From positions 432,501 to 496,500 of the forward strand of contig JAVYIG010000311.1 of the NCBI GenBank assembly GCA_035222895.1: a stretch of DNA of 64,000 nt, read 5' to 3'. The notes beneath the pieces were generated by a model. That model made no database searches. It was not told the origin of the DNA and saw nothing but the letters and a program-made list of their open reading frames with translations. This document shows positions 21,176 to 33,500 of this stretch, piece by piece. Source of the stretch: Strongylocentrotus droebachiensis. Taxonomy: Eukaryota; Echinodermata; Echinoidea; Camarodonta; Strongylocentrotidae. The translations under genes and the position numbers were made by a program. The first letter of the stretch is position 1, and each line of letters starts with the position of its first letter.

Positions 21176-22370
21176 TATAATAATAATAATAATAATAATT
21201 AACAACATTTGTATAGCGCTTATCACAAAATATGTCTCTAAGCGCTTAAGAAAAATAGAACGAGAAGGAATTACAGCCAAATATTAAGTTATACATAATA
21301 GATAGTGGACAATCGAGGGGGCTGCATATGCAAATGAAAAAGGCTATTTAACAAAAAAGTAGGTTTTTAACATGGATTTGAATTTGTCTGTTGAATCTGC
21401 TTGTTTTATACATTGAGGTAAATTGTTCCAGAGTTGAGGGGATGCTGCATAAAAAGTTCGGGAACCATAAGACTGGGTATTGGTGGCAGGAACTATTAAG
21501 AGTGATTTCTTGTTTGAGCGCAGGTTGCGGGAGGGTAAGTATTCTGATATCAGCCTTTGAAGGTAGACTGGAGCTGTTTTTGTCAAACATTGGAAAGTCA
21601 GCAAGAGGATCTTAAAATCAATTCGTTCCCGGACTCTTAGCATATGAAGCTCCCTCAACAGTGGAGTGATGGACTCACGTGAACGACGCTTTGCAATAAG
21701 TCTAGCAGCTGAATTTTGTACTCTCTGCAATTTGTTAATTTGTGCATCAGGAAGACCATACAGAAGACTGTTGCAAAAGTCAATACGAGACATGACCAGT
21801 GACTGAACAAGTCTCTGGGTGGTCTTTTTAGTAAGAAACTGACGGATGCTACCGATTTTATGCAACGCAAATGAGGCAGATCTGCATACATTGTTCACAT
21901 GAGTCTTCAGAGATAGATTATTATCAAATGTGACCCCGAGGTTTCTAGCACCTGTAGAACATTCTATGTCAGTACCATCAAGACATACATCATCAATCGG
22001 ACTACAAGTCCTATGTCTGCTAACAAAGTGTATACACTCCGTCTTATTTTCATTTAATTTCAATCCATTCTGTATGGACCAATTCTTAATGTCTGTAAAA
22101 CATGCACTGAGTCTTTGTAGAGCAACAGCATGGTTATCCTTCTTTAGCACGAGGTAAATTTGAGTGTCGTCTGCATAAGTCATACACGATAGGCCATGGT
22201 GTTTGATGACATCCTCTAATGGAGACGAGAAAAGTGTAAATGCTAACGGACCGATAACAGATCCTTGGGGTACTCCGAAGTTCGAAGAGCTGACATGTGA
22301 CTCACAGTCGCTAACAAAAACAGACTGAGTTCTGTTAGTGAGGTAGGATCGAAACCATTCCAAGGCTGTG
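21176..22370 (-). mobile_element. 5'-truncated CR1/L2-like LINE nested in hAT-A
   Basis: 3' end with an (AAT)n run and a TATAGCGCTT motif (21176-21245), then an RT/C-terminal coding part, then abrupt 5' truncation near 22370. Copy 2 of hAT-A is uninterrupted at this position (AAATTGTTT followed directly by the ACTTGCGTAT segment), which shows that the LINE arrived later. Confidence 0.8.
21344..22363 (-). CDS. LINE reverse-transcriptase C-terminal half
   Basis: 339-codon open frame. It starts inside the RT palm/fingers (GVPQGSVIGPLAFTLF at residues about 30-45), has MTYADDTQIYLV with the catalytic Asp pair, then thumb and C-terminal regions ending YAASPQLWNNLPQCIKQ and F...LKTYFF. The endonuclease and first catalytic Asp are missing. 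The frame is intact although truncated, so the insertion is fairly young. Confidence 0.88.
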   Translation of the reverse strand: MEWFRSYLTNRTQSVFVSDCESHVSSSNFGVPQGSVIGPLAFTLFSSPLEDVIKHHGLSCMTYADDTQIYLVLKKDNHAVALQRLSACFTDIKNWSIQNGLKLNENKTECIHFVSRHRTCSPIDDVCLDGTDIECSTGARNLGVTFDNNLSLKTHVNNVCRSASFALHKIGSIRQFLTKKTTQRLVQSLVMSRIDFCNSLLYGLPDAQINKLQRVQNSAARLIAKRRSRESITPLLRELHMLRVRERIDFKILLLTFQCLTKTAPVYLQRLISEYLPSRNLRSNKKSLLIVPATNTQSYGSRTFYAASPQLWNNLPQCIKQADSTDKFKSMLKTYFFVK

Positions 22371-22539
22371 TCTACTTGCGTATGCGCAAATGGTCATTTT
22401 CCACGACGACACAAATATACGAATTATTTCGTCAACTTAGTCAGCATTCATAGCTATATATTTTAATGCAGGCACGGAGCTAGGATCTTATTTTAGGGAG
22501 GGGCGGTAGTGAGCAAGCGAAGCGCGCTCATTAGGGGGT

Positions 22540-23700
22540 GTGGGTGATGGCCTTCCGCGCGAAGCGCGGAAGCTTAGACGTTTCCTTAAATTATTAGGAA
22601 AAGAAGACGATTTATTGTACCGTTCTCGACTGTTAATCCTTGTCTGAATTCAGTTTCTCCCCCTCCCGCGCGAAGCGCGGAAATTTTGGCGTTTAATTAA
22701 ATTATGAGAAAAAGCAGACGATTCGGTGTACTGTTCTCGACTCTTAATCCTTTACTGAATTCAGTTCTCTCCCTCCGCGCGAAGCGCAGAAGTTTTGACG
22801 TTTAATTTAATTATTAGAGAAAAAAGAGGATTCGTTGTACTGTTTTTTACTCTTAATAAGCCCTAATTGTCTGAATTCAGTTTCCCCCTTTACCGCGAAG
22901 CTTTGACGTTTCCTTACATTATTAGAGAAAGAAGACGATTCGTTGTACCGTACTCGACTCGTCTAAATGAAGTTTTCCCCTTCCGCGCGAAGCGCGGAAT
23001 TTTTGGCGTTTCATCACAATATAGAGAAAGGAAGACGATTCGTCGTACCGTTTTCGACTCTTATTAAGCCCTATTTATCTGAATTCAGTTTCCCCCTCTC
23101 GCGCGAAGCTTTGACATTTCCTTAAATTATTAGAGAAAGATGAGGATTCGTTGTACCGTTTTCGAGTCTTATTAAGCCCTATTCATCTGAATACAGTTTC
23201 CCCCTCTCGCGCGAAGCGCGGAAGCTTTGACGTTTCATTAAATTATTAGAGAAAGAAGAGGATTCGTTGTACCGTTTTCGACTCTTGATAAGCCCTTATT
23301 GTCTGAATTCAGTTTCCCCCTTTAGCGCGAAAGCTTTGACGTTTCCTTAAATTATTAGAGAGAGAAGACGATTCGTTGTATCGTTCTCGACTCGTCTTAA
23401 TTTTCCCCTTCGCGCAAAGCGCGGAATTTTTGGCGTTTCATCACAATATAGAGAAAGGAACACGATTCGTCGTACCGTTTTCGACTCTTATTGAGCCCTA
23501 TTCATCTGAATTTCAGTTTCCCTCTCTCGCGCGAAGCGCGGAAGCTTTGACGTTTCCTTAAATTATTAGAGAAAGAAGACGATTCGTTGTACCGTTCTCG
23601 ACTCGTCTAAATGAAGTTTTCCCCTTCTGCGCGATGCGCGGAATTTTTGCCGTTACATCACAATATAGAGAAAGGAAGACGATTCGTCGTACCTTGTTTG
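22540..23700. repeat. Satellite array inside hAT-A with GCGCGAAGCGCGG palindromes
   Basis: About eleven diverged units of roughly 100 bp. Each has a CGCGCGAAGCGCGG-type palindrome, a TTTGACGTTTCCTTAAATTATTAGAGA-like block, GACGATTCGTTGTACCGTT and CTCGACTC. Unit length alternates because two sub-types (TTTGACGTTTCC and TTTTTGGCGTTTCATCA) interleave. Copy 2 of the same transposon has only about five units. Confidence 0.85.
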
Positions 23701-24029
23701 AATTTAGTTATCCCCAAAATTTTAAAATTCTTATTTCTTTAGCTGATATTATAGGAAAGTGAAACTTCGAGAAAATACAAGTATTGTAGTAATAGTTGTA
23801 GTCACTCTCGAAGTCGTCACAGCGGATAAAAAGTCACAGGTCGTAGCGGAAAAAAACTTGTCGGCCGACCGACAATATACATCTCACCGACTTCAAACTT
23901 CTGCATTGATATAGTACACGAGGATCGAGCAACACAGCTGACCCGACACAGCAACATATTTACCCGTGTCTTTCTTGCTCCCTCGACGAGACGACTCCAC
24001 CCAACAACCCCCTTCTCTCTTTTACTCCC

Positions 24030-24310
24030 ATCTTCTCCTCTCTCAGGCTCTTACCTCCCCCCTCTCTCCTCTCTTTTACCCCCGTTTCTTTTCTTTCCCT
24101 TCTACTCTTTTTTCTTCTTTTTTTTCCTTCTTTTCTTTCTTTTCCTTTCTTTCCTCTCCTCCCTCTTTTTCTTTTTCTTTCTTCTCTTTTCTTTCCTTTC
24201 TTTTCCTTTCTTTCCTTTTTTTTCCTTTCTTCCTTTTCTTTTCCTTTTCTTGTTTTCTTTTCTTTCCCTTTCCCTCTCTTTTTTCCCCTTCCTCCTTTTC
24301 TCTTTTTTTC
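24030..24310. repeat. Pyrimidine (TTTCC)n-like tract
   Basis: Nearly pure C/T on the plus strand with TTTCTTTTCC units. It gives long spurious Lys/Arg/Glu or Phe/Ser frames on the two strands. The same tract is in hAT-A copy 2 (54170-54420). Confidence 0.85.
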
Positions 24311-24408
24311 CCGACGGCAGCGCAATTTTACCGACAATATCCTGACAAGTGGGGGGGGGGGGTGTCGCACCCCCACACCCCCCCTTTGGCGACGCCCCTG
24401 GATGCACA

Positions 24409-25254
24409 GCCACATGCAGGCTTCTGACAACCCATGATTAGGTCAGGATCCGCCCCCCCGGTCCTCCTCGCGCTCTAAAATGGTCTTTTTTGAAAACATA
24501 TTGTGGCATGATCATCTAAAATTAAGAATGGTTTTCATGAGATTAATACTTCATGGTTCTTGTCGATACCTATGGAGATGATCTGAGATAATTGAGGGCA
24601 AGAAATTAAAAGTAGGGCCTATATATACTAGTAGAAGATTTCTTCAGTTTTTTTCTTCTTCCTTATTTCTTCTACTTCTTATCCTTCTACTGGCTAGCTC
24701 CTTCTTCTTCTTTGTCTTCTTCTCCTTGTTTTTCATTATTGGTCATTATTTTGAGGATCCACATTTTACGTACAAGCTCTGCTTTTCAGTGGATCTCTCC
24801 GTTTCCACAGTCAGGTTTATCATCTTTTAAGAATAAAAAAACCCATTATACTGGATAATTATACTTTCTATTTCACCATGTTAAATGTATTATACTTTTG
24901 AATGTTGAATTGTTTATAATATTACTGTTCTGTTGGAAATGAAAATAAAACTGGACTGAACTGAACTGAACTCCTTCTCCTCCTCCTTCTTTTTCTTCTT
25001 CTTCTTCCTCCTTTTTTGTCTTTCTTTATTTTTTTCTTCTTCCTTCCATCCGTCTTTCTTTGTTTTGTGCCGGGGTTTTGTGGTCGGCTAAGAGTGGTCC
25101 AGCAAGACCAAATCGTATTTACATCGACTTGAATCTGTTCGTGCATGCTGTCGTGAATATTTAATGAGACCGCGCAGTTTGCTAATGAACAGAATTTGGT
25201 TTCTTTGATGAGGTTTTATTTTTCTATTTGAAATTTCCCTCGAGTCCCCACCCC

Positions 25255-25318
<64 letters not shown>

Positions 25319-25418
25319 CCCTCCCGTGTTCAATCTCATGTTTCCTTCTCACCTAATTCCCTCTCATCCTCTCACCCTCTCTCCTCTTTCCTCTATTTAA
25401 TTGTCTCTCAGTCTCTCT

Positions 25419-25458
<40 letters not shown>

Positions 25459-26115
25459 ATCTCCCTCCATGTTCAATCTCATGTTTCCTTCTCACCTAAT
25501 TCCCTCTCAACCTCTCCCTTCCTCTATTTAATTGTCACTCTCTCGCTTTCTCTCTCAGCTGTCTTCCTATATTCCTATTTCGAGATCCATCAATCCTCAG
25601 TTCATCATGTCTCTTTCATCCTGTTCCTTTTATCAATCGTTCCACCTCTCTCTACCATTCTATCACTCTCTCTCTCTCTCCATCTCCCTCTCTTCCCCCC
25701 TGTCTCTCTTCCGCCTCCCCCTCTCTCCAGCTCTCCCAATGCTGCGGTTGTATACTACGCCTGTCAGTTTGTCAGCTTTGCGCACGAGCTGCTAAATTTG
25801 CATGATTCAACCCGATGCATTGAGTACCAAGGCCATGTACGCATCTCCGCTTTTCTCCTCGACCGTGACATGCACTTCTTTACATGGCTGGTGGATTAAT
25901 AATATTATTAGCCTTGTGCGATCAAAGCAGCATCGTATTTTCCGATTTCACTTTCATTCAGCTTGTTTCCTGTATTGAAAATTAATTCTGGGGCCTTTAT
26001 GTGAATATTATATTCATACAAATTTTACACCAATGAATATCACTTTCATTCTGCCAGTTTCATGACTTTGTCATCAAAATCATAAGTACATCTGAATTAT
26101 TGTGTATAGACAGTC
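24409..26115. other. Non-coding DNA with CT microsatellites
   Basis: (CT)n runs at about 25255-25312 and 25420-25455 and TTC-rich stretches at 24640-24720 and 24970-25030. No gene recognised. Confidence 0.55.
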
Positions 26116-26123
26116 ATTGTATC

Positions 26124-27760
26124 CAGAGGCGGCGGACCCGTGGGGGCAGGGGGCACAGTGCCCCCCCCCCCACTTTTTCAAGTACCCCAAAAGTGCCCCT
26201 TTTTCCATAGGAAAAGTGCCCCTTTAACTTTGTAAGAAGCGCCCCTTTTTACATAAAAAGTGCCCCTATTACTTTGATGTGTGCCCCTATTAATTTTTAA
26301 AAGTGCCCCCTCCCCTTTCCACCTCTGATATGTGCCCCTTTTATTTTGACACGTACCTCTTTTCCCTGATAAGTTCCCAGTTTCCTTTGCAATAAGTGTC
26401 TAATTTCCATTCTCATAAGTGCCCTTTTTAATCTCTAGTAGGTGCCCCTTTTCAGGTACGAGAAGCGCCCCTTTTCACTTTTGTTAAGCGCCTCCTTCAC
26501 CTCTGACAATTGCCCTATTCAAATCTTAGAGGTGCCCCTTTTAATTTGACAGTTGCCCTTTTTCCTTTGTAAGAAGTGCCCCTTTCACTTTTAATAACTA
26601 CCTCTTTTTAACTCGGATAAGCACACCTTATATTATCACATGTGGCCCCTTTCCTTTCTAATAAGTGCCCCTTTTCCTTATGATAAGTGCCCCTATTTAA
26701 CAAAGAGCCCTTCGCCTTTTCATAAATGCCCCTTTTCACCTATGAAAATAGTCCATATCTAATAACACATCCTTTTATTTTGACACGTGCTCCTTTTCCT
26801 TCCTAATAAATGCTCTTTTTCCTTCATAATATCCGCTTTCATAAAAGCCCCCTTTCACCTCCAATAAATGCCCCTATCAAAATCTGATCGTGCTCCTTTT
26901 CTTTCAACAAATGCACATTTCCCTTTATTATTAGTGCCCCTTTTTCATTCTCATAAGTGCCTCTTTCATATATGGTGTGTGCCCCTTTTCACCTCTGATA
27001 AAGTTAACCTTTTTAACAATGATACGTGCCCCTTTTTCTTTCTTATGAGGAACCTATCCCTTTTTCAGAAATGCCCCTATCAAAATCTGATGGTTGCCTC
27101 TTTTTCGTCGACAAATGCCCAATTTCAATTCTCATAAGTGCCTTTTCATCCCTAGTGAGTGCCCCATTTTCACCTCTGATAATAACCCTTTGTACTTTGA
27201 CACGTGCTCCTTTTATTTTCTAATAAGTGTCTTATCCCTTCGATAAGTGTCCCCTTTTCCTCTCATCATTAAACGTGCCCCTAATTTCAAGCGACTAAGA
27301 GCAATATCTCCCAAAGCTCACTCGCTACGCTCGCTCACATTTATAGATGTTATAATTATGTTACTTATCAAAGGTCTTTTCAGTTTTACTGTTATGAGAA
27401 TGTGCTTATTTATAACCCGATGAGGATTGGTTTTTTCCTCTTTATAAGATGTAGTTTCCGCACTGCGACCTCACAAATCTAATTTTTTCCCTCGCTCGCT
27501 TTGCTCGCTCGCAAATGATTTTTTCGACCATCACACCCAACTGCAAGGTATGATGCTAAAGCAATATTTTATACGATGTATAAAGAGAAACAAATATTGA
27601 AATCATCCCTGATAATGTAATCAAATTATAGGATATATACCAATGTCTAAAAATGGTATATTCTCGCTTTGAGATTTCCCTTTGAAGGTGCCCTTTTTTT
27701 CCACAAAGTGCCCCTTTTTGTTGGTGCCCCCCCACTTTGGAAGTCGCTCCGCCGCCTCTG
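26124..27760. mobile_element. hAT-type element, family B, with minisatellite interior
   Basis: Ends are CAGAGGCGGCGGA and, in reverse, CAGAGGCGGCGGA, flanked by a perfect 8-bp duplication ATTGTATC (26116-26123 and 27761-27768). From 26.2 to 27.3 kb the interior is a degenerate minisatellite with units of about 20-40 bp around GTGCCCCTTTT and ..ATAA. There is no coding potential. Confidence 0.9.
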
Positions 27761-27768
27761 ATTGTATC

Positions 27769-28300
27769 ATATAATTAACCAAAAGACGAAGATGTCTGAT
27801 TTGTTGAAAAAACTGCAAGATATTTTGCGACTAAATCGGAGCCCGATGTTAAAGCAACACACTCTTCCAATCAAAGTTCCGAACGAAGTCATCATGCGCT
27901 AACAGGTCCAAGGAGAGCAAGAAGAAGATGATGATGATGTTAATATAAATAACAATTCTAATTATAAAATTGATAATGATAATAATAACAGTAATACTAT
28001 TGAAAATAATAATACGATACAATGCATGAATGACACTTAAAAAAACTCATCGTTTTTGTTTACTTTAATTTTGTAAACATAGCTATTATTTTCGATGCAT
28101 GACATTCCTATGTCTGTTTTTAATTTTTTAATTGTGTATGTTAACTCAAAATACTGATTTGTCTGTTTGTATGAATAACATTCATTGAATGTATATAATA
28201 TATACATAATATATATATATTATATACATTCAAGAAATATATATATATATATATATACATATAACCCTACATGGTACATTAAGTGGACATCATAAAAATC
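27769..28300. other. AT-rich DNA with (TA)n
   Basis: ATA/TAA-rich sequence and a (TA)n tract at about 28196-28260. No gene seen. Confidence 0.5.
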
Positions 28301-28360
28301 CTAACCCTAACCCTAACCCTAAAACCTAACCCTAAACCTAACCCTTACCCTAACCCTAAC
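28301..28360. repeat. Interstitial telomere-like repeat (CCCTAA)n
   Basis: About ten imperfect CCCTAA units, framed by inverted motifs: TTAAGTGGACAT just left (28279-28290) and ATGTCTACTTAA just right. The right motif recurs near 28530. Confidence 0.85.
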
Positions 28361-28984
28361 CATAATGTCTACTTAATGACTCATTTTTTTTTCTCACTCC
28401 AAATGTCCCTCCAATGACGCCTTTACTGAAATTACATATATAGAGAGAGATACATACACAAATTGGGCCTTCTATGAGAAATAAAACGTAATCAATGTTA
28501 AGGGGACACCATATTGTCCTCCTAATGACAATGTCTACTTAATGACTCAATTTTTCACTCCAAATGTCCCTCTAATGACGCATTTAGTAATAGAGGGAGT
28601 ATTGTTAATAACAGGCCCAAACTCCTGATGAATGGTGGAAGAACAACTGATGATCCCTTTGGTGCATGACACAACTACCACCATAGACTCTTGGTTTCTT
28701 GAACTTATTGCTTTCCACCATGTAATTATTGGTCTTCCACTCTTTTATTCTGGAGTATGGAAGCGTCCAAATTGTTAGTAAAACTAAGCTATGTATTCAA
28801 AATACTTTTTTTAATTCCTTATATTATGCGTCGTGTAAAAAGAAGTGTTATGTCGGTAAGACAGAAAATCGGTTAGTTTGCAACTCTGTTTGTTTTTGTG
28901 GTGCAAAAGGCACATCTGTTTATTCTTGTATTTTGTTTTGAACCGATCTCAACGCGTGACAGACGAGCAACTGTGTCAATCAGC

Positions 28985-29240
28985 AGTACGGCTGTCCTCG
29001 AAGTCGCGAGCAGTTCCAGAATTTTGAACATGTTCAAAATTTTCACTGACTCGTTGTAACTCGAGGTGAACTTGCTTACACTCGTACTATACTCGCATTA
29101 CTCCACTCTTCATAACTCATAGCAACTCGCCACCTTCAAGTATACGCGAGTGCTATTCGAGTTTCCAAGAGTGGAGTACGCGGGGAGTACGAGCACGATG
29201 ATCGTGCTGCGTGTCATGCCGAGTTGCGTACGGTATTTGA
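28985..29240. repeat. ACTCG-rich degenerate repeat
   Basis: Many ACTCG/CGAGT pentamers. The same composition resumes at 30240-30515, so the two patches may be one element split by the hAT-B-like segment between them. Confidence 0.45.
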
Positions 29241-29679
29241 AAATGAAAATTTGAGCGAAAACGGACCATTATTCATGGTACAAATTGGGAAAAACTGATC
29301 CGATCGATTCCTTAATTCTGCGAACTATATTATAACAATTTAATTACATTTTAGGTGAATGGAAATCTCAAAAAGCAATAAAATGGCTCTACATTCCATT
29401 CCAGACATTTAAGTGTTGACAGATTTTTTATAGCCTGTTTATATGTCTTTTTTTCATGGAAAAACGGTTGGGAAAATTCAAAAATGGTTGGGAGAATTTA
29501 GATTCAGAAGCGCCTCCCATCGACGCTCGTTCGAAAACCCGTTGAACTTTGTTAAAAATCTTCATATTGCGTGAATTAATTTCGGATTTGGGGTATCGTA
29601 ATTGGATAATCCATACATACAAACATAATTTTTCGTGTTTTGCATCCTGATTCAACAGATTTGTGAAATCAACCATCAC

Positions 29680-30230
29680 AATGTTATTAAGTACCTTTAA
29701 GAAGTGCCCCATTTTCACCTCTTATAATTAATCTTTGTAGTTTTAAATGAGCTCCTTTTCTTTTTTGATAAGTGTCCCCTTTTCCTCTCATCATTAAACG
29801 CGCCCCTAATTTCAAGCGACTAACAGCACCTCCTCCTAAAGCTCGCTCGTATTTATATATGATATACTATACTTATCAAAGTTTTTTTCAGTCTTCCGTT
29901 ATAACAAAAATCTGCATATAACCCCATCAGGATTGGGTTTTGTGCTCTTTATAAGATGTGATTTTTCACACTGCGACCTCACAAATCTTTTTTTTAATTC
30001 CTCGCTCCATTCGCTCGGTCGCAAATAAATTTGAGGACCATCACACTCACCTGCAAAATCATGTACTGTGTATAAAGTGAAACAAATATTGACATCATCC
30101 TTGGTAATGTAATCACAATGTAAGGGTATATACCAATGTCTAAACAAGTCATTGTATATTTTTGCTTTGAGATTTCCCTTTGAAGGTGCCCTTTTTTCTT
30201 GGTGCCCCCTCCCACCTCCAACTCCTTGAT
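29680..30230. mobile_element. Partial hAT-B copy
   Basis: Shares with 26.12-27.76 kb the AAGTGCCCC minisatellite edge, the TCATCATTAAACG.GCCCCTAATTTCAAGCGACTAA block, the ACTGCGACCTCACAAATCT block and the GAGATTTCCCTTTGAAGGTGCCC right part. The left terminal repeat is absent. Confidence 0.75.
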
Positions 30231-30239
30231 CGCATAATT

Positions 30240-30520
30240 ATGAATCGTTGAAAACTCTTATCACTCGTTAGAAAAACTTGATAACTCGTTGGTAGATCGG
30301 TACATGTCGTACACAAGTCATCGCAACCCATACCGAGCTCGCGTGACTCGTACATCCATCGTAGGAAACTCGATAATGCGTCGTATGATAATTCATGCAA
30401 ATACCATACAAATTAGTAAATTTCAAGCGAATTCACGCGAGTTTACGCGAGTCCAAGCTCGCGCCAGCTCCCCACAACTCGAGGCTCCAACTCGGCTAAG
30501 TGGGAGCCCTGCTTTATGGC
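30240..30520. repeat. ACTCG-rich degenerate repeat, second patch
   Basis: Same ACTCGT/CTCGCG texture as 28985-29240, ending GGGAGCCCTGC. Possibly the other half of one element. Confidence 0.4.
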
Positions 30521-33415
30521 TTAACCCTAAAAAGGCCGGGCTATTTTAGGTCTTAGTACGACCGGGGGGGGGGGGCATTATGGCCCCCTTAAGATCTCGG
30601 CCGTGAAACGGCCGAGCTCCGCGAAAATTTGCACGCATGTCAAGTGAAGTGTATAGAATAATATGGTAATTTCATTTTTTTGTGAAAAAATCACTCATTT
30701 GCATATCTATGGTAATTTATGCAATGAAGGTCATAAAATCACATTTTTATCCATAAATCATATATTATTCATATTTAAGCATTCTTTTTCACCACATATA
30801 TTCATTAGACCATTTGGAATAATAATACGACAATTTTTTTGGAAGAGCCAGCTTTATTCCTTATGTATTTCATTGTTTTTTAAACTTATGTATTTTGTTG
30901 TTTTTGTTGTTTTATTTCATTTCTTACTACAATTCAACTATTTTGACCCCAAAACAATCATCTAAACTTTAAACAAGACTCAATAACCAATGTTTGATCT
31001 ATTTTTAGGAAAAATGACATTTCAATATGTTTTGTACACAAATCACAAAAATGAGCGATTTTCGGGCTGACATGCAAAGACAAAAGGTCACGTGACCTTG
31101 TAACTGATGGTCCGATTTTCATTTTTTTTTTTAAAGATGCGCAAAACTCGAAAGAAAAAAGTCAGCAAGCGGCGGGGCGCCATCCATATGCGTTCCCGAA
31201 CAATTGGAAAAATCGTAGGGGGGGGGGGTGGCATAATGGCTGCATTGCTTGATATACAGTGCGTCTCAGAGAAAACGGAACCGAGAATTATCGATGTTTT
31301 ATCACAACTTAATCACAATTATAATCAATAAATGACATTTATTTTAAATCTAAGATCCTCCTCTTTGATTTGATGTAAACCATTATGATGCATATTTCAC
31401 GCATGAGTGATTAGAATCAATTTGAAGAAAGGGTATCAAAAAGCCATTTGGCGGACGGTATCTGAATTTCAAAGAGAAAAATGAAATTTCTAGAAAGTTC
31501 ATTTTCTGCCCTTTCACATGACACCTCAATCAGGAAAATGAGCCAGGAATGTGGGTGTGTGTGTATTGGGTTTCTACTGACGTGTATCAATCAGATATCA
31601 TTTCTTGCGTCTGGGGACCGACCTTAAACGTCTCCACCCTTCATTTCTCTTTGTGTGTGTATGTGTCTCTCTCTCTATCTCTCTTTCGCCACCTTCTCAC
31701 TCTCTCTCTCTCTTTCGTCCCCCTTCTCCCTCTCTCCTCCTCCTCTCTCTTTCTAAATGCTTTTTATTTATCTGCTAACTACTAATTTCCTTTTAAAAAA
31801 AAGCCAAAGTGGAGTCGATATCCCTATTCTGAGAATTGTTTTCCTTTTAGAATAAATTTGCATATAATTAGGACCTGAATATTTAGGAGATGTGCGATAA
31901 AAATTGACTTACGAACAACATTAATGGTTCTTGTAATTAATGGTTACTTTTTAACCGTAATTCACCCAGTTTCATTGACAAATTGCTTCGTATGGCATTC
32001 TTCAAGACATTCATTTTCACAGAAATTTGCATAGATTTGCATAACATAACCAAAATAATATTGATTAATGCTGTTTATCAACTAGTAATGTGACATCACA
32101 TTGTGTTTAAATTAACGTTGGAATGAGAGGGTGAATCGACTGTTATATGTAAAATAACAATATGTTAAATTTGTATGAATTTGTATAATTAAGCCTCATT
32201 AACATTAAAATTTGCAACTTGTATGGTAACATTCATGCTCGAACTCGGCACCAAAATTACCGAATTACACACAACTGGTTTATTAGTAGGAGACCAGCCT
32301 TGTAGGTCCCGTGACCAATCTCTGGGAATAGAGGTTAGAAAGTGTTTTTGTGTTCCCTGATGAATACCGAACAATTTTGACTTGGACTACCCCCTTGAAA
32401 ATCCCGGGCATTTTCGTGAGGGGCCAACAAAGGTCAAAGAGGGGTCGAAATTCAAATATATTCCAATCGTGTCGATATGCATATCAAATTACTCATCTAG
32501 TCATGAGCATTCCAAAAATGTATAGTTTGCTATACCTCCGACCTTAAATGAGGGCGCTATGGTAAAAAAAAAAAACGTTGAAAGGTCAACGCACTTTTTG
32601 ACTGGGGGTCAAATTCACCAACATAGTTAACCTTATCAAATTGCATATCAAATCACTCGCCTGGTCATGAGGATTCTAAAAGTGTATAGTTTGTTATACC
32701 TCCGACTTTAAATGAGGAAGCTATGGTAAAAAAAGATTAATGCACTTTAGACTGGTGGTCAATTTCACCAACACAGTTAACATCGTCCGATTCTAATGAT
32801 TTTAGTGTTTAATAATATGTTTTCTGACATAACAAATTCAACTAAGCAACTTTTCAAATCAAAAGTGGTTGCACTAACCTTGAAATTCCCCCAACCCATG
32901 GATAAGAAGTTGTTAAATGTTTGTCACCGAAACGGCAACCATTTTGAATGTTCATGGTCAAGGTATATAAGCAATTTTACTTTTGAAAGTTGTATAGTTG
33001 AATTTGCCTTGAGGGTGAGGGGAAATGCAGTTCCGTTGATATTTCAGGTTCAGCTAGATATAGGGCACAGTGCATTGCATAAGATCTGCAGGTTGTAAAG
33101 TGATGGCCGCCCTTGGTGATTGACAATAAACACTGGAACGGTGTCAAAATCCCCATAAGAACCCATATACTAGTAGGTCCATGCTACTATGAACCTTACA
33201 AATAAGTGGCCTAAATTGATGCAACCCTTCATCATGTTACTGGTGACTGTTTTGCATGACGAAGTTGATAACTTAAACAAAAGATAAACCTGACACATAA
33301 AGTAATTACTAAAGAATCTAAGTTCTATTTATTCGCTTAATAAAAATAAATAAAAAATCCCTTCATGATTAATATTACCATTACAATTTACGGTACAGCC
33401 ACGAAGCCAAACATA
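30520..33415. other. Non-coding DNA
   Basis: A GCCGTGAAACGGC hairpin near 30600, a (CT)n run at about 31660-31760 and AT-rich sequence. No gene. A tandem duplication at 32.45-32.78 kb is listed separately. Confidence 0.5.
32450..32780. repeat. Diverged tandem duplication, about 170-190 bp
   Basis: Two adjacent copies share GCATATCAAAT..ACTC, GTATAGTTTG.TATACCTCCGAC, AAATGAGG and CTATGGTAAAAAA and then a GGTCAA.TTCACCAACA block. Confidence 0.75.
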
Positions 33416-33422
33416 AAGCAGA

Positions 33423-33500
33423 CCGTGTTCATAAATAAGATTGCTGTCTATTTGTGTCAGTCAGCCGCTATACGTTGACTTTAACAATGAACACGGTCTG
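33423..33500. repeat. Short inverted-repeat hairpin
   Basis: CAGACCGTGTTCAT and its exact reverse complement ATGAACACGGTCTG bracket about 50 bp. Probably a tiny MITE; no target duplication was defined. Confidence 0.6.

Larger units (their letters stand above)
21006..24400. mobile_element. hAT-type non-autonomous transposon, family A, copy 1
   Basis: Ends are CAGGGGCGTCGCTA and, in reverse, CAGGGGCGTCGCCA, flanked by a perfect 8-bp duplication GATGCACA (20998-21005 and 24401-24408), the hAT signature. Inside are a poly-G run, a LINE fragment (21.18-22.37 kb), a satellite array (22.5-23.7 kb) and a long pyrimidine tract (about 24030-24310). There is no transposase. The shared ends and interior identify copy 2 at 53.05 kb. 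Confidence 0.9.

Noticed and set aside
22540-23700. CRISPR-like array because of regular palindromic repeats
   Set aside because: Units are diverged end to end with no unique spacers, and it lies inside a transposon in an animal genome.
23960-24430. 153-156-codon frames on both strands
   Set aside because: They lie in a C/T-only tract; Lys/Arg/Glu or Phe/Ser strings are composition artefacts. The same applies to 54.04-54.72 kb frames.
28301-28360. Chromosome end
   Set aside because: Short, imperfect and internal; sequence continues normally on both sides.
28729-28941. Penelope-like GIY-YIG domain (CYVGKTENRL)
   Set aside because: Only about ten residues fit and no reverse transcriptase is nearby.
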